34,340 bases of DNA, taken from the NCBI GenBank assembly GCA_015655335.1, contig JAATFF010000041.1:1-34340 (forward strand), given 5' to 3'. The position numbers and the translations under genes are program-made. This document shows positions 24,846 through 33,958 of the stretch, in pieces. Below the pieces are notes generated by a model, which was not told where the DNA came from, made no database searches, and saw only the letters and a list, made by a program, of their open reading frames with translations. Source of the DNA: Lysobacterales bacterium (GTDB lineage: Bacteria; Pseudomonadota; Gammaproteobacteria; Xanthomonadales; Rhodanobacteraceae). How positions within the stretch are numbered: position 1 is the first letter of the stretch; each line of letters opens with the position of its first letter.

Positions 24846-26162
24846 ATGCTTGCCTATTACCTCCGTCTCGGCATTCGTAGCCTGCGGCGCAATCCGATAT
24901 TGACGTCGTTGATGGTCTTGGCCATCGGCATCGGCGTGGCTGCTTCGATGACGACGTATGCGGTTTTCCGTGCGGTTTCCGGCAATCCGTTACCGGATAA
25001 GTCGACGCAATTGTTGGTGCCTCAGATCGACATTTGGGGACCGCAAAGCCGCTCCGAAGGACGCGATATGCCGGACGCGCTGAGTTATACCGATGCCATG
25101 GCGTTGATGCGCGAGCATCGGGCTGCGCGTCAGACATCTATCTACCCGGTGAATTACACAGCGATACCGCCGGATGCTTCGCGCGAACCGTTCAGCGTTA
25201 GCGGTTATGCAACCTATACCGATTTCTTTCCGATGTTTGAGGCACCGTTCCAGTATGGCGGCGGTTGGGGTGCTGCGCAGGATGCCGCGCATGCTGCGGT
25301 GGTGGTGATCAGCGCCGACCTCAACCAACAATTATTCGGTGGTGCCAATAGCGTTGGTCGCACCATTCGATTGGACGATCACGATTACCAGGTCGTGGGT
25401 GTTCTCGAGAACTGGAATCCGCATCCGCGCTTTTACGATGTCAACAATTCCGACGGCTTTTCCGATCCGCCGGATTTCTTCCTGCCGTTCACTCATGCGG
25501 TGGATCTGCACACGGAGACCGCCGGTAACAGCAACTGCTACGGCAGCAGCGGCCGTGCGCCTGGCTGGGATGGCTGGGTGCAGTCCGATTGCGTATGGGT
25601 TTCGTTTTGGGCCGAGCTGCCCGACGCTGCGGCAGTGCAGGCCTATCAGAGCTACCTGCAAGGCTACGGCGCTGAACAAAATCGCGCCGGTCGGTTCCAC
25701 TGGCCGGCGAATGCAAAGCTGCACGATTTGATGCAATGGATGGACTACGAAAAAGTCGTTCCACCCGAATCGCGCATCTCGCTGCTGCTATCGCTGGGTT
25801 TTCTATTGGTATGTCTGGTCAACACGGTGGGTCTGTTGCTGGCGAAATTCATGCGCCGATCGGCAGAGATCGGCGTGCGCCGCGCACTGGGCGCTTCGCG
25901 GCGGGAAATATGGACACAGTTTTTGGCTGAAGCGGCCATGGTTGGCGTGTCTGGTGGTGTCGTCGGCTTGGCGCTCACCGGCGTCGGCATACTCAGTATC
26001 GGTCTGGTGTTCGATCCGGATTACGCACGCCTGGCGCATATGAGCCCGGAGTTGGTTGGCCTCACGCTTCTTTCTGCATTGGTGGCGACGATCGGCGCCG
26101 CTTTCTATCCCACCTGGCGAGCCGCGCGCGTACAGCCCGCGTGGCAGCTGAAGTCCAACTAA
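24846..26162 (+). CDS. FtsX/MacB-type permease A3
   Basis: A 438-residue A-type permease. ATG 24846 is preferred because it gives the conserved MLAYYLRLGIRSLRRNP start behind GGAGGG; an ATG at 24801 overlapping the B2 stop would add 15 charged residues not seen in the other copies. The cysteine pair is Cys231/Cys249 (C-x17-C-x-W). The periplasmic segment FQYGGGWGAAQDAAHAAVVVIS and the GANSVGR turn follow the A-type plan. The coupling region EIGVRRALGASRREIWTQF and tail QPAWQLKSN match A1, A2 and A4. Confidence 0.92.
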   Translation: MLAYYLRLGIRSLRRNPILTSLMVLAIGIGVAASMTTYAVFRAVSGNPLPDKSTQLLVPQIDIWGPQSRSEGRDMPDALSYTDAMALMREHRAARQTSIYPVNYTAIPPDASREPFSVSGYATYTDFFPMFEAPFQYGGGWGAAQDAAHAAVVVISADLNQQLFGGANSVGRTIRLDDHDYQVVGVLENWNPHPRFYDVNNSDGFSDPPDFFLPFTHAVDLHTETAGNSNCYGSSGRAPGWDGWVQSDCVWVSFWAELPDAAAVQAYQSYLQGYGAEQNRAGRFHWPANAKLHDLMQWMDYEKVVPPESRISLLLSLGFLLVCLVNTVGLLLAKFMRRSAEIGVRRALGASRREIWTQFLAEAAMVGVSGGVVGLALTGVGILSIGLVFDPDYARLAHMSPELVGLTLLSALVATIGAAFYPTWRAARVQPAWQLKSN

Positions 26163-26172
26163 GGCGACGACG

Positions 26173-27399
26173 ATGCAGATACGTCCCATCCTCGCCGCGC
26201 TTCGCCATCACAAGGCAGGCACTTTATTGATCGCGCTGCAAATCGCCCTGACGCTGGCGATTGTGTGCAACGCGCTTTTCATCATTCATGAGCGGTTGAC
26301 GCGTCTCTCCCAGCCCAGCGGTATCGATGAGCCCAATTTGTTGGTGATCCACAACGGATGGGCCGGCAAGCCGCAAGAGGGCGAGATCGCGTCCCTGATG
26401 GCCTCAGACCTCGACACGTTACGCAAGATTCCCGGCGTGGCGGACGTGTATGCCACCAATACGTATCCGTTGAACAACGTCGGTATTGCGTACGGCATTG
26501 GCCATTCGCCCGACAAACTGAAACCCGTTACGACTACGGCGATTTATCTCGCCGACGAAAACGCGCTACCGACGTTGGGTTTGAAGCTGATCGCAGGTAG
26601 GAATTTCAGGCCGGACGAGATTGGCCAAATTGGCTTACACGGCGATACCGACCCGTCGGCCATCATCGTTACCAGCGCGCTGGCCAAACTCTTGTTTCCG
26701 GACGGTTCGGCGGTTGGAAAAGTGGCTTACATCAGTGCCAAGCCAAGCACCATTGTCGGCGTGGTCGAGCGCATGCGCACGCCGTGGGTCGATAGCAGCC
26801 TGGCCAAATGGGCGGATTGCTCAACGCTTATTCCATACCGCCCATTGACGTCCGCGTCCCAATACGTGGTTCGTGTTCAGCCTGGTCAACTGGAGAATGT
26901 GACCCGTCACGTCAGGGCGATGTTGTATGCGGCCAATCGCATGCGGGTCATCAGTCCCAAAGACGGTGTGCAAACCTTTGCCGACATACGTGCCATTGCT
27001 TACAACAGCGATCGCGGCATGGCTATTTTGATGAGTGCCATCAGCACGATTCTGTTGATCATCACGGGTGCGGGTATCGTGGGACTCACCAGTTTCTGGG
27101 TGGGGCAACGACGCAAACAAATCGGCGTGCGCCGCGCGTTGGGTGCAACACGGCACGACATTCTCAGTTACTTCCTCACCGAGAACCTGCTGATTGGTGT
27201 GGGCGGCGTTGTCATGGGCGGTGTGCTGGCTATCGCTTTGAACATGTGGCTGATGAAGCAGTTTGAGATGGATAAGTTGGCGCCCGGTTATGTCCTGGCG
27301 GGCGTGGTGACGCTGTTGTTGCTCGGGCAGGGCGCGGTATTGGCGCCTGCATTGCGCGCTTCGAACGTGCCGCCGGTGGAAGCAACGCGATCGGTATGA
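26173..27399 (+). CDS. FtsX/MacB-type permease B3
   Basis: A 408-residue B-type permease 10 bases after A3, starting MQIRPILAALRHHKAG behind an AGGCGA site. It has the B-type first membrane segment (IALTLAIVCNALFIIHERL), GLKLIAGRNFRPDEI, YVVRVQPGQLENV, LTSFWVGQRRKQIGVRRALG and the tail APALRASNVPPVEATRSV. The segment after the first membrane helix differs from B1 and B2 (NGWAGKPQEGEIASLM), as expected for a domain under diversification. A 49-base gap separates it from the next pair. Confidence 0.92.
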   Translation: MQIRPILAALRHHKAGTLLIALQIALTLAIVCNALFIIHERLTRLSQPSGIDEPNLLVIHNGWAGKPQEGEIASLMASDLDTLRKIPGVADVYATNTYPLNNVGIAYGIGHSPDKLKPVTTTAIYLADENALPTLGLKLIAGRNFRPDEIGQIGLHGDTDPSAIIVTSALAKLLFPDGSAVGKVAYISAKPSTIVGVVERMRTPWVDSSLAKWADCSTLIPYRPLTSASQYVVRVQPGQLENVTRHVRAMLYAANRMRVISPKDGVQTFADIRAIAYNSDRGMAILMSAISTILLIITGAGIVGLTSFWVGQRRKQIGVRRALGATRHDILSYFLTENLLIGVGGVVMGGVLAIALNMWLMKQFEMDKLAPGYVLAGVVTLLLLGQGAVLAPALRASNVPPVEATRSV

Positions 27400-27448
27400 A
27401 GGGTGGAGGTCCTCGCAAGAGGGTCGTCAAAAACGAGGGAGGTGCCCC

Positions 27449-28774
27449 ATGTTGGGCTATTACGTTGATCTGGCAATAAGAAGTCTTAAAAGAAGTCCGG
27501 GCCTTACACTCCTGATGATCCTCGCCGTGGGTTTTGGTGTGGCGGCCTCCATGACGACCTATTCGGTGTTTCGCGCGGTGTCGGGCGATCCGATTCCGTG
27601 GAAGTCCTCGCAGTTGTACGTGCCGCAGATCGAGATGTGGGGTCCGAAAGGGCACGGTGGCGATGGCGACAACGGTGATCCGCCGGATGCGATGGATTAC
27701 ACCGATGCGATCGCGTTGATGCGCGATCACCGCGCCAAGTATCAGTCGGCGATGTACATGATTTCGCCGTCGCTGGTTCCTGCACAAGCCGGCAAGCACC
27801 CGATCAATGTCGGTGGTCATGCCGTTTATAACGAATTCTTCCCGATGACGGATGCACCGTTCCAGTACGGAAGCGGTTGGTCCGCCGCCGAAGACGAACA
27901 GCGTGCCGCGGTTGCGGTGATCAGCGACAAAATCAATCAAAAGCTGTTTGGCGGCGCGAACAGTGTCGGCAAGACGATCAATGTCGATAGCAAGGATTAC
28001 CGCGTCGTCGGCGTGCTGAAGCCGTGGAATCCGCAGCCGCGCTTTTACGATGTTTCCAACACGGGCGGATTTACCACGAACGACGAGGATCTGTTTATTC
28101 CGTTCCTGCGCGGTATCGACGTGGGCATGGCCAATAGCGGCAATACCAACTGCGTCGAGACGCCCACGCAATCGGGCTTCAAGGGTCTGCAAGAGTCCTC
28201 CTGCATTTGGATGTCGTACATGGTCCAGTTGGACGATGCGTCAGCTGCCAAGGCCTACAAGAGTTACTTGGATGGTTATGCGCAAGAGCAGCAACATGCC
28301 GGACGCTTCAGTTGGGCGCCGAACAATCGCTTGCGCAATCTGCCGCAGTGGCTGGATGCGGAGCATGTCGTGCCGACTGATACGGAGATCTCACTGCTAG
28401 TAGCGATCGGTCTGCTCGTCGTCTGCCTGGTGAACACCGCAGGACTCTTGCTCGCGAAGTTTTTGCGTCGAAGCAATGAGATTGGCGTGCGCCGTGCACT
28501 GGGCGCGCCGCGTGCCGCAATCTATGCGCAGTTTTTGGTGGAAGCGGCCATGGTGGGTTTTAGTGGCGGTGTGCTTGGGTTGTTGTTGACGGGCATTGGT
28601 ATTCACAGCGTGAGCTGGGTGCTGCCCAAAGATATCGCGAGCCTTGCGCGTCTCGATAGGCCGCTGCTGTTGCTGACCTTGCTGGTTGCCGTGGTGGCCA
28701 CAGTGCTGGCCGGCGTCTATCCCACGTTCCGTGCCGCGCGCGTACAGCCGGCCTGGCAGTTGAAGTCCAATTGA
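27449..28774 (+). CDS. FtsX/MacB-type permease A4
   Basis: A 441-residue A-type permease with GGGAGG upstream of ATG 27449. The cysteine pair is Cys235/Cys252 (C-x16-C-x-W), followed by QQHAGRFSWAPNNRL. It departs from A1-A3 at VVPTDTEISLL, where the others have VVPPESRISL. The tail QPAWQLKSN is retained. Codons 10-16 (ATA AGA AGT CTT AAA AGA AGT) are strikingly AT-rich, with AGA and ATA rare in this genome; other copies encode the same RSL-R/K-R motif with GC-rich codons. Confidence 0.92.
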   Translation: MLGYYVDLAIRSLKRSPGLTLLMILAVGFGVAASMTTYSVFRAVSGDPIPWKSSQLYVPQIEMWGPKGHGGDGDNGDPPDAMDYTDAIALMRDHRAKYQSAMYMISPSLVPAQAGKHPINVGGHAVYNEFFPMTDAPFQYGSGWSAAEDEQRAAVAVISDKINQKLFGGANSVGKTINVDSKDYRVVGVLKPWNPQPRFYDVSNTGGFTTNDEDLFIPFLRGIDVGMANSGNTNCVETPTQSGFKGLQESSCIWMSYMVQLDDASAAKAYKSYLDGYAQEQQHAGRFSWAPNNRLRNLPQWLDAEHVVPTDTEISLLVAIGLLVVCLVNTAGLLLAKFLRRSNEIGVRRALGAPRAAIYAQFLVEAAMVGFSGGVLGLLLTGIGIHSVSWVLPKDIASLARLDRPLLLLTLLVAVVATVLAGVYPTFRAARVQPAWQLKSN

Positions 28775-28790
28775 GGATAAGGAAACGCTC

Positions 28791-30047
28791 ATGAGCCTCC
28801 ATCCCATTCTTGTCGCATTACGCAAGCATAAGGCGGGCGTGGTGCTGATCGCGCTGCAGATCGCGCTGACGCTGGCGATCGTATGCAACGCGGTTTTCAT
28901 CATCTATAGCCGCATTGAAAAAGTGAATCGGCCGACCGGCATCAACGAAACCAACCTACTGCTGGTCGAGCAGCAGTGGGTGAGTGCATCGAACGGCGAT
29001 AGCGCAGCTGGCATTCAGCAATTCGACAGCCTATTGCGCAACGACCTCGATACGTTGACGCGATTGCCCGATGTCGAATCGGTAGCGCCGATCAATTCGA
29101 TACCCTTGCTCAATTCGAGCTGGACCGGCGGCATCGCTTTGAAGCCGGGCCCGGGACTAAGCGACAAGAACAACGTCCACACCGCCTACTACTTCGGCGA
29201 TGAGCACATGGTCGATACGCTGGGCGTGCACATTGTCGCTGGGCGCAATTTCACGTCGGCGGAAATCAATAACAAGGGCATGCGCGACCAGAGCGAACCG
29301 AACTTGGTCATCGTGACGCAGGATTTGGCCAAGAAATTGTTTCCCAAGGATTCGGCGGTCGGCAAGGTGGTTTATCTCGATGGAAGCAACACGCCAAGCA
29401 CGATTATCGGGATTGTCGAGCGGATGCAGATACCCGCGGTCGGCTGGGGCGACAACTTCACCTGGTATTCGACATTGGTGCCGACACGCGTCAATGCCAT
29501 CTTCTCCCGCTATATCGTGCGCACCCGCCCGGGCCGCCTGGATTCGGTGAGGCGCAGCATCGTGCCGGCGCTCTACAACGCCAATCCGATGCGCGTACTG
29601 GACGACGACGATGCCGTGCGTTCGTTCACCGACATCCGGGAGAACGCATACCGCGCGGACGTAGGCATGGCGGTGCTGATGGGCGTGGTGTGCTTAATTT
29701 TGCTGGCAGTCACCGCGGCGGGCATCGTCGGTTTGACCAGCTTCTGGGTCGGGCAGCGTCATCGGCAGATCGGTGTCCGGCGAGCGCTTGGTGCGCGCAA
29801 GATCGACATCCTGCATTACTTCCAGCTCGAGAACCTGATGATCGCCGGCGGCGGCGCCGTTATCGGCATCGGGCTGGCGCTGGGTTTGAATCGGTGGCTG
29901 ATGAGCAGCTTCGAAATGCAGCGTATGCCACTGTACTACGTCCTGGCCGGACTGGTCGTGGTGATGGTGCTAGGGCAGCTCGCCGTATTTGTTCCAGCGC
30001 GTCGCGCTTCCAATGTGCCGCCGGTGGTGGCGACACGGTCCGTGTGA
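28791..30047 (+). CDS. FtsX/MacB-type permease B4
   Basis: A 418-residue B-type permease, the longest B copy, 16 bases after A4 with AAGGAAA before the ATG. The extra length lies in the periplasmic loop after the first membrane segment (about residues 62-80, SASNGDSAAGIQQFDS). Conserved B blocks are HIVAGRNFTSAEI, YIVRTRPGRLDSV, LTSFWVGQRHRQIGVRRALG and the tail RRASNVPPVVATRSV. It pairs by position with A4. Confidence 0.92.
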   Translation: MSLHPILVALRKHKAGVVLIALQIALTLAIVCNAVFIIYSRIEKVNRPTGINETNLLLVEQQWVSASNGDSAAGIQQFDSLLRNDLDTLTRLPDVESVAPINSIPLLNSSWTGGIALKPGPGLSDKNNVHTAYYFGDEHMVDTLGVHIVAGRNFTSAEINNKGMRDQSEPNLVIVTQDLAKKLFPKDSAVGKVVYLDGSNTPSTIIGIVERMQIPAVGWGDNFTWYSTLVPTRVNAIFSRYIVRTRPGRLDSVRRSIVPALYNANPMRVLDDDDAVRSFTDIRENAYRADVGMAVLMGVVCLILLAVTAAGIVGLTSFWVGQRHRQIGVRRALGARKIDILHYFQLENLMIAGGGAVIGIGLALGLNRWLMSSFEMQRMPLYYVLAGLVVVMVLGQLAVFVPARRASNVPPVVATRSV

Positions 30048-30092
30048 CGAGTTGTCTTTCTGAAATGGAATTTGCTGGATAAGGGGTGGGCG

Positions 30093-31397
30093 ATGTTCGG
30101 TTACTACATAGATATTGCTGTGCGAAGTCTCAGGCGCAACAAGGTTCTCACTGCGCTGATGATCTTGACGCTGGCGATGGGCATCGGTGCGTCCATCACC
30201 ACGTTGACGGTGCTGAAGCTGTTATCGGGCGATCCGATACCTCAGAAAAGCGCGCGGTTGTTCTATCCGCAGATCGATCCCAATACGTTGGACGGCTACG
30301 TGGCCGATAAAACCAAGCCCGATACCATCATGACCTATACGGATGCGATGAGCCTGCTGCACGCGCACCGGGCGAAGCGTCAGGCGGTGATGGCGCTGAC
30401 CCAGGCCAAGATTGTTCCGCAGCACGCGAATGATCATCCTTATTTCACCGATGGTGTGATGACCACCGCGGATTTCTTCGGCATGTTCGATGTGCCGTTC
30501 CAATATGGCGGCAGTTGGACGGCCGATGACGATGAGAGTCGTGCCCCTTTGGTGGTGATTGCCGACTTTCTCAACGAGAAGATGTTTGGTGGCGGCAACA
30601 GTGTCGGCAAGATCATTCGCATTAACGATCACGACTTCCGGATCGTGGGGGTGTTGAAACACTGGGCTCCGCAGCCTCGCTTCTATACGCAAGGTTTGGC
30701 TGGTCGCGATTATGGTGATGGCGACGCGGTATTCATGCCCTTGCAGACAGCGCGTTCGATGGACATGGGCCCGCAAGACACCGAGTGCTTTGCGTCGGTC
30801 ACCGACGTGCAGCATCTGGAGACTGCACCCTGCGAATGGGTGGGGTTGTGGGTAGAGCTGGACGACAGCGCCGCAGTTGCCCAGTACAAATCCTTTCTCG
30901 ATGGCTACGTGAGGCAGCAGATCAACCTGGGACGCTTCAAGCGTTCGGACACGGCGCTCTTGGATGTGATGGGCTGGTTGAGCGATCAACAGGTGGTGCC
31001 CGACGACGCAAAACTGCAGGTTTATCTCGCTTTCGGTTTTTTGTTGATCTGTGTGGTGAATACGGTGGGTTTGTTGCTAGCCAAATGCCTGCGTCGTTCG
31101 CGTGAGATTGGCGTACGGCGAGCACTGGGTGCGACGCGGGGTGCCATTTTTACGCAATTCATGGTGGAAGCCGGCATCGTCGGACTGACCGGTGGTTTGT
31201 TGGGTCTCGTGCTTGCGGAGCTTGGACTCCTGGGCGTTAGGCACGAGCCGGCCGAATACGCCAGCCTCGCGTACCTGGACATCGAAATGTTCCTGCTTAC
31301 GTTTGTCGTGGCACTCGTCGCCAGCCTCATCGCTGGGCTATTGCCTGCTTGGCGCGCCTGCGTGATGGCGCCCGCTCCTCAACTCAAGGCCGCCTGA
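30093..31397 (+). CDS. FtsX/MacB-type permease A5
   Basis: A 434-residue A-type permease of a divergent subgroup. It starts MFGYYIDIAVRSLRRNK (an in-frame TTG lies at 30072) and has the first-helix motif GASITTLTVLKLLSGDP instead of the AASMxTYSVFRxVS of A1-A4. The cysteine pair Cys232/Cys247 is closer together (C-x14-C-x-W). The loop GRFKRSD replaces GRFxWxPN, and the tail is ACVMAPAPQLKAA instead of QPAWQLKSN. The coupling helix REIGVRRALGATRGAIFTQF remains conserved, consistent with the same ATPase. Confidence 0.91.
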   Translation: MFGYYIDIAVRSLRRNKVLTALMILTLAMGIGASITTLTVLKLLSGDPIPQKSARLFYPQIDPNTLDGYVADKTKPDTIMTYTDAMSLLHAHRAKRQAVMALTQAKIVPQHANDHPYFTDGVMTTADFFGMFDVPFQYGGSWTADDDESRAPLVVIADFLNEKMFGGGNSVGKIIRINDHDFRIVGVLKHWAPQPRFYTQGLAGRDYGDGDAVFMPLQTARSMDMGPQDTECFASVTDVQHLETAPCEWVGLWVELDDSAAVAQYKSFLDGYVRQQINLGRFKRSDTALLDVMGWLSDQQVVPDDAKLQVYLAFGFLLICVVNTVGLLLAKCLRRSREIGVRRALGATRGAIFTQFMVEAGIVGLTGGLLGLVLAELGLLGVRHEPAEYASLAYLDIEMFLLTFVVALVASLIAGLLPAWRACVMAPAPQLKAA

Positions 31398-31404
31398 GGT
31401 GATC

Positions 31405-32625
31405 ATGGACGTTCTGCCGATATTTGCCAGCTTGCGTAAACATCGCATCCCGACCTTATTGATCGTGATGGAGATCGCGCTTGCCTGCGCGGTGTTATGC
31501 AATGCCGTGTTCATGATCAGCCGGAGAATAGGAGACATTCACCTGCCTAATGCTATCGCCGAGCAGGAGATCACCACAATCAAGTTACGAGGTACGGACC
31601 CGAAGCTGGTTACCAGCGATATTCCCCGCAATCTGGCGGCACTGCGCAACATTGCTGGTGTGCAGGCGGCGGCTATCGCCAGCACGGTGCCACTGAGTCA
31701 TCAGAATTGGGGCTGGAGTTTCGGGCTGACGCAGGCTTCCAGTGTCACCGATCAAAACAATACCAATGTCACGTTGTATTTTCTGGGCGAAGGCGCCGAC
31801 AAGACCTTTGGCTTGCAGTTACGCGAAGGGCGTTTCTTCAACGCGACCGAATATGCCGACAGCACTGTCGGCAATGCCGCGTTGCCCACGACTCATGTGG
31901 TGATCGTCAACGAAACAGTGGCCAAGCAGCTATGGCCAGGTCAGTCGGCATTGGGCAAGACGATTTATTCCGGTCCAAATTACTTCACCGTGGTGGGTGT
32001 CGTGGCGGACGTGCTGCGACCTTTTGTGTCGACGCAGAACGAGCAGAAGTCGTACTACGCCACGTTCTACCCGATGGCGCCCGATCCAGCGCTTGGCTAT
32101 TACATATTGCGCAGCGCACCGGCCGATCGCGATCGCATTATGAAGGAGGCCGTGCAGAAGCTGCAGGAGATCAATCCTGCTGCGGTCGCTACAGGAGTTA
32201 CCTACGAAAGCATGCGCGATCAATATTTTGCCAACACCAGCAGCATGGTATGGACGCTGACTCTGGTGTGCGCGGTGATGCTAGCCGTCACCGCTTTTGG
32301 CATCGTCGGTCTGACCAGTTTCTGGGTCGGGCAGCGCCGCCGCCAGATCGGCATCCGGCGCGCCGTCGGGGCGACGCGCGGAGACATCCTGCGTTACTTC
32401 CGGACGGAGAATTTTCTGCTGAGCACGGTGGGCGTGATCATTGGAATGGGTATGGCATTCGCCATCAATCTGTATCTGATGCAGCACTACGAATTAAGTC
32501 GTATGCCCTGGTACTACTTGCCAGGCGGTGCCATTGCGCTGTGGTTGCTGGGCCAATTTGCGGTGATGGGCCCCGCCATGCGCGCTGCGGCAGTGCCGCC
32601 AGTGGTCGCCACTCATTCAGCTTAA
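31405..32625 (+). CDS. FtsX/MacB-type permease B5
   Basis: A 406-residue B-type permease of the divergent subgroup, 7 bases after A5. ATG 31405 is preferred, with GAGGTG just upstream; a GTG at 31399 would add two residues. Its first membrane segment reads LLIVMEIALACAVLCNAVFMI where B1-B4 have LIALQIALTLAIVCNA. The periplasmic part is strongly changed (LRGTDPKLVTSDIP, YYILRSAPADRDRI). It keeps LTSFWVGQRRRQIGIRRAVGATRGDILRYF and ends AAAVPPVVATHSA. Confidence 0.91.
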   Translation: MDVLPIFASLRKHRIPTLLIVMEIALACAVLCNAVFMISRRIGDIHLPNAIAEQEITTIKLRGTDPKLVTSDIPRNLAALRNIAGVQAAAIASTVPLSHQNWGWSFGLTQASSVTDQNNTNVTLYFLGEGADKTFGLQLREGRFFNATEYADSTVGNAALPTTHVVIVNETVAKQLWPGQSALGKTIYSGPNYFTVVGVVADVLRPFVSTQNEQKSYYATFYPMAPDPALGYYILRSAPADRDRIMKEAVQKLQEINPAAVATGVTYESMRDQYFANTSSMVWTLTLVCAVMLAVTAFGIVGLTSFWVGQRRRQIGIRRAVGATRGDILRYFRTENFLLSTVGVIIGMGMAFAINLYLMQHYELSRMPWYYLPGGAIALWLLGQFAVMGPAMRAAAVPPVVATHSA

Positions 32626-32652
32626 GCGAACATAGAATTCAAGGGAATCGCC

Positions 32653-33957
32653 GTGCTTGCTTACTATTTCGACCTGGCTTTGCGAAGCCTCAAACGTAAT
32701 CGAGCGCTAACCGCTCTGATGGTGTTGGCGATCGCGCTGGGCATTGGCGCAAGCATGACCACGTTGACCGTGTTGCACGTGCTCTCGGGCGATCCGCTGC
32801 CCGGTCGCAGTGGATCGATCTATTACCCGCAGCTCGATCCGCAGGACATGAAAGACTACACGCCAGGTGTCGAGCCACCGGAGCAGTTGACGTGGACCGA
32901 TGGCATGTACCTCTTGCGTGCGAAACGGGCAACGCGGCAAGCGCTGATGACCGGCGGCATGGTTCCTTTGCAGTCGGCGCAGTCAAGCATCGATCCCTTT
33001 CAAGCAGCAGCGCTCTACACCACCGCCGATTTCTTTCCGATGTTTGGCGTGCCGTTCAAATACGGCAATGGCTGGGGCGCAGGGGAAGATGGCAGCAAAG
33101 CTCGCGTCGTCGTTATTACCTCGGATCTGAACGACAAGCTGTTCGGCGGGAAAAACAGCATTGGACAGATCTTGCGCTTGAAGGAAGCGGCGTTCCGCAT
33201 TGTCGGTGTGCTGGGCGATTGGCATCCCAATCCGCATTTCTACGAGTGGTACATGGGAAGCTACGCAAGCGACGAGGATGTCTACTTGCCCTTGTCGGCG
33301 TCGCGCGATCTATTGATGGAGCACGACGGATCCACCGAATGCTGGGGCAATTCCGGTGGCGACCAGAGCCATCTGGAGACGGTCAACTGCACGTGGCTGC
33401 AGTTCTGGGTGCAGCTGGACAGTCCAGCCCGCGTCGCCGCTTACAACGATTTTCTCCAGCATTACTCGCAAGACCAGCACGCCATGGGCCGATTTATGCG
33501 GCCACCGAATGTTCGTCTGCGCACCATGATGCAGTGGCTCGATCACATTAAGGTGGTACCCAGCGATACCCGTCTGCAGACCTGGCTCGCCTTAGGGTTT
33601 CTCGCGGTTTGCTTGATCAATACCGTGGGTTTGATGCTGGCTAAATTCATGCGTCGCGCGGGCGAGCTTGGCGTGCGTCGCGCGCTAGGTGCATCGCAGC
33701 GTGCACTGTTCGGACAGTTGCTGATGGAGTCGGGTGTGATTGGCATCGCCGGTGGTTTGGGCGGCCTGCTGCTCGCACTACTCGGCTTGTGGCTGGTGCG
33801 CCAGCAACCGGCCGACTACGCCAAGCTGGCGCATATGGATATCACGATGTTGTCGGCGACGTTCGTGCTTGCTGTGGGTGCGAGTTTATTGGCGGGGCTG
33901 TTGCCGGCCTGGCGTGCCTGCCGAATCGCTCCAGCGTTGCAGTTGAAGGGGAATTGA
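32653..33957 (+). CDS. FtsX/MacB-type permease A6
   Basis: A 434-residue A-type permease starting at GTG 32653 with AAGGGAA upstream, giving MLAYYFDLALRSLKRNR. It belongs with A5: GASMTTLTVLHVLSGDP in the first helix, VVPSDTRLQTWLALGF before the second, and the tail ACRIAPALQLKGN. The cysteine pair is Cys230/Cys246 (C-x15-C-x-W). It retains QDQHAMGRFMRPPN, intermediate between the A1-A4 and A5 loops. The coupling helix is ELGVRRALGASQRALFGQL, the most altered of the six. Confidence 0.91.
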   Translation: MLAYYFDLALRSLKRNRALTALMVLAIALGIGASMTTLTVLHVLSGDPLPGRSGSIYYPQLDPQDMKDYTPGVEPPEQLTWTDGMYLLRAKRATRQALMTGGMVPLQSAQSSIDPFQAAALYTTADFFPMFGVPFKYGNGWGAGEDGSKARVVVITSDLNDKLFGGKNSIGQILRLKEAAFRIVGVLGDWHPNPHFYEWYMGSYASDEDVYLPLSASRDLLMEHDGSTECWGNSGGDQSHLETVNCTWLQFWVQLDSPARVAAYNDFLQHYSQDQHAMGRFMRPPNVRLRTMMQWLDHIKVVPSDTRLQTWLALGFLAVCLINTVGLMLAKFMRRAGELGVRRALGASQRALFGQLLMESGVIGIAGGLGGLLLALLGLWLVRQQPADYAKLAHMDITMLSATFVLAVGASLLAGLLPAWRACRIAPALQLKGN

Positions 33958-33958
33958 T

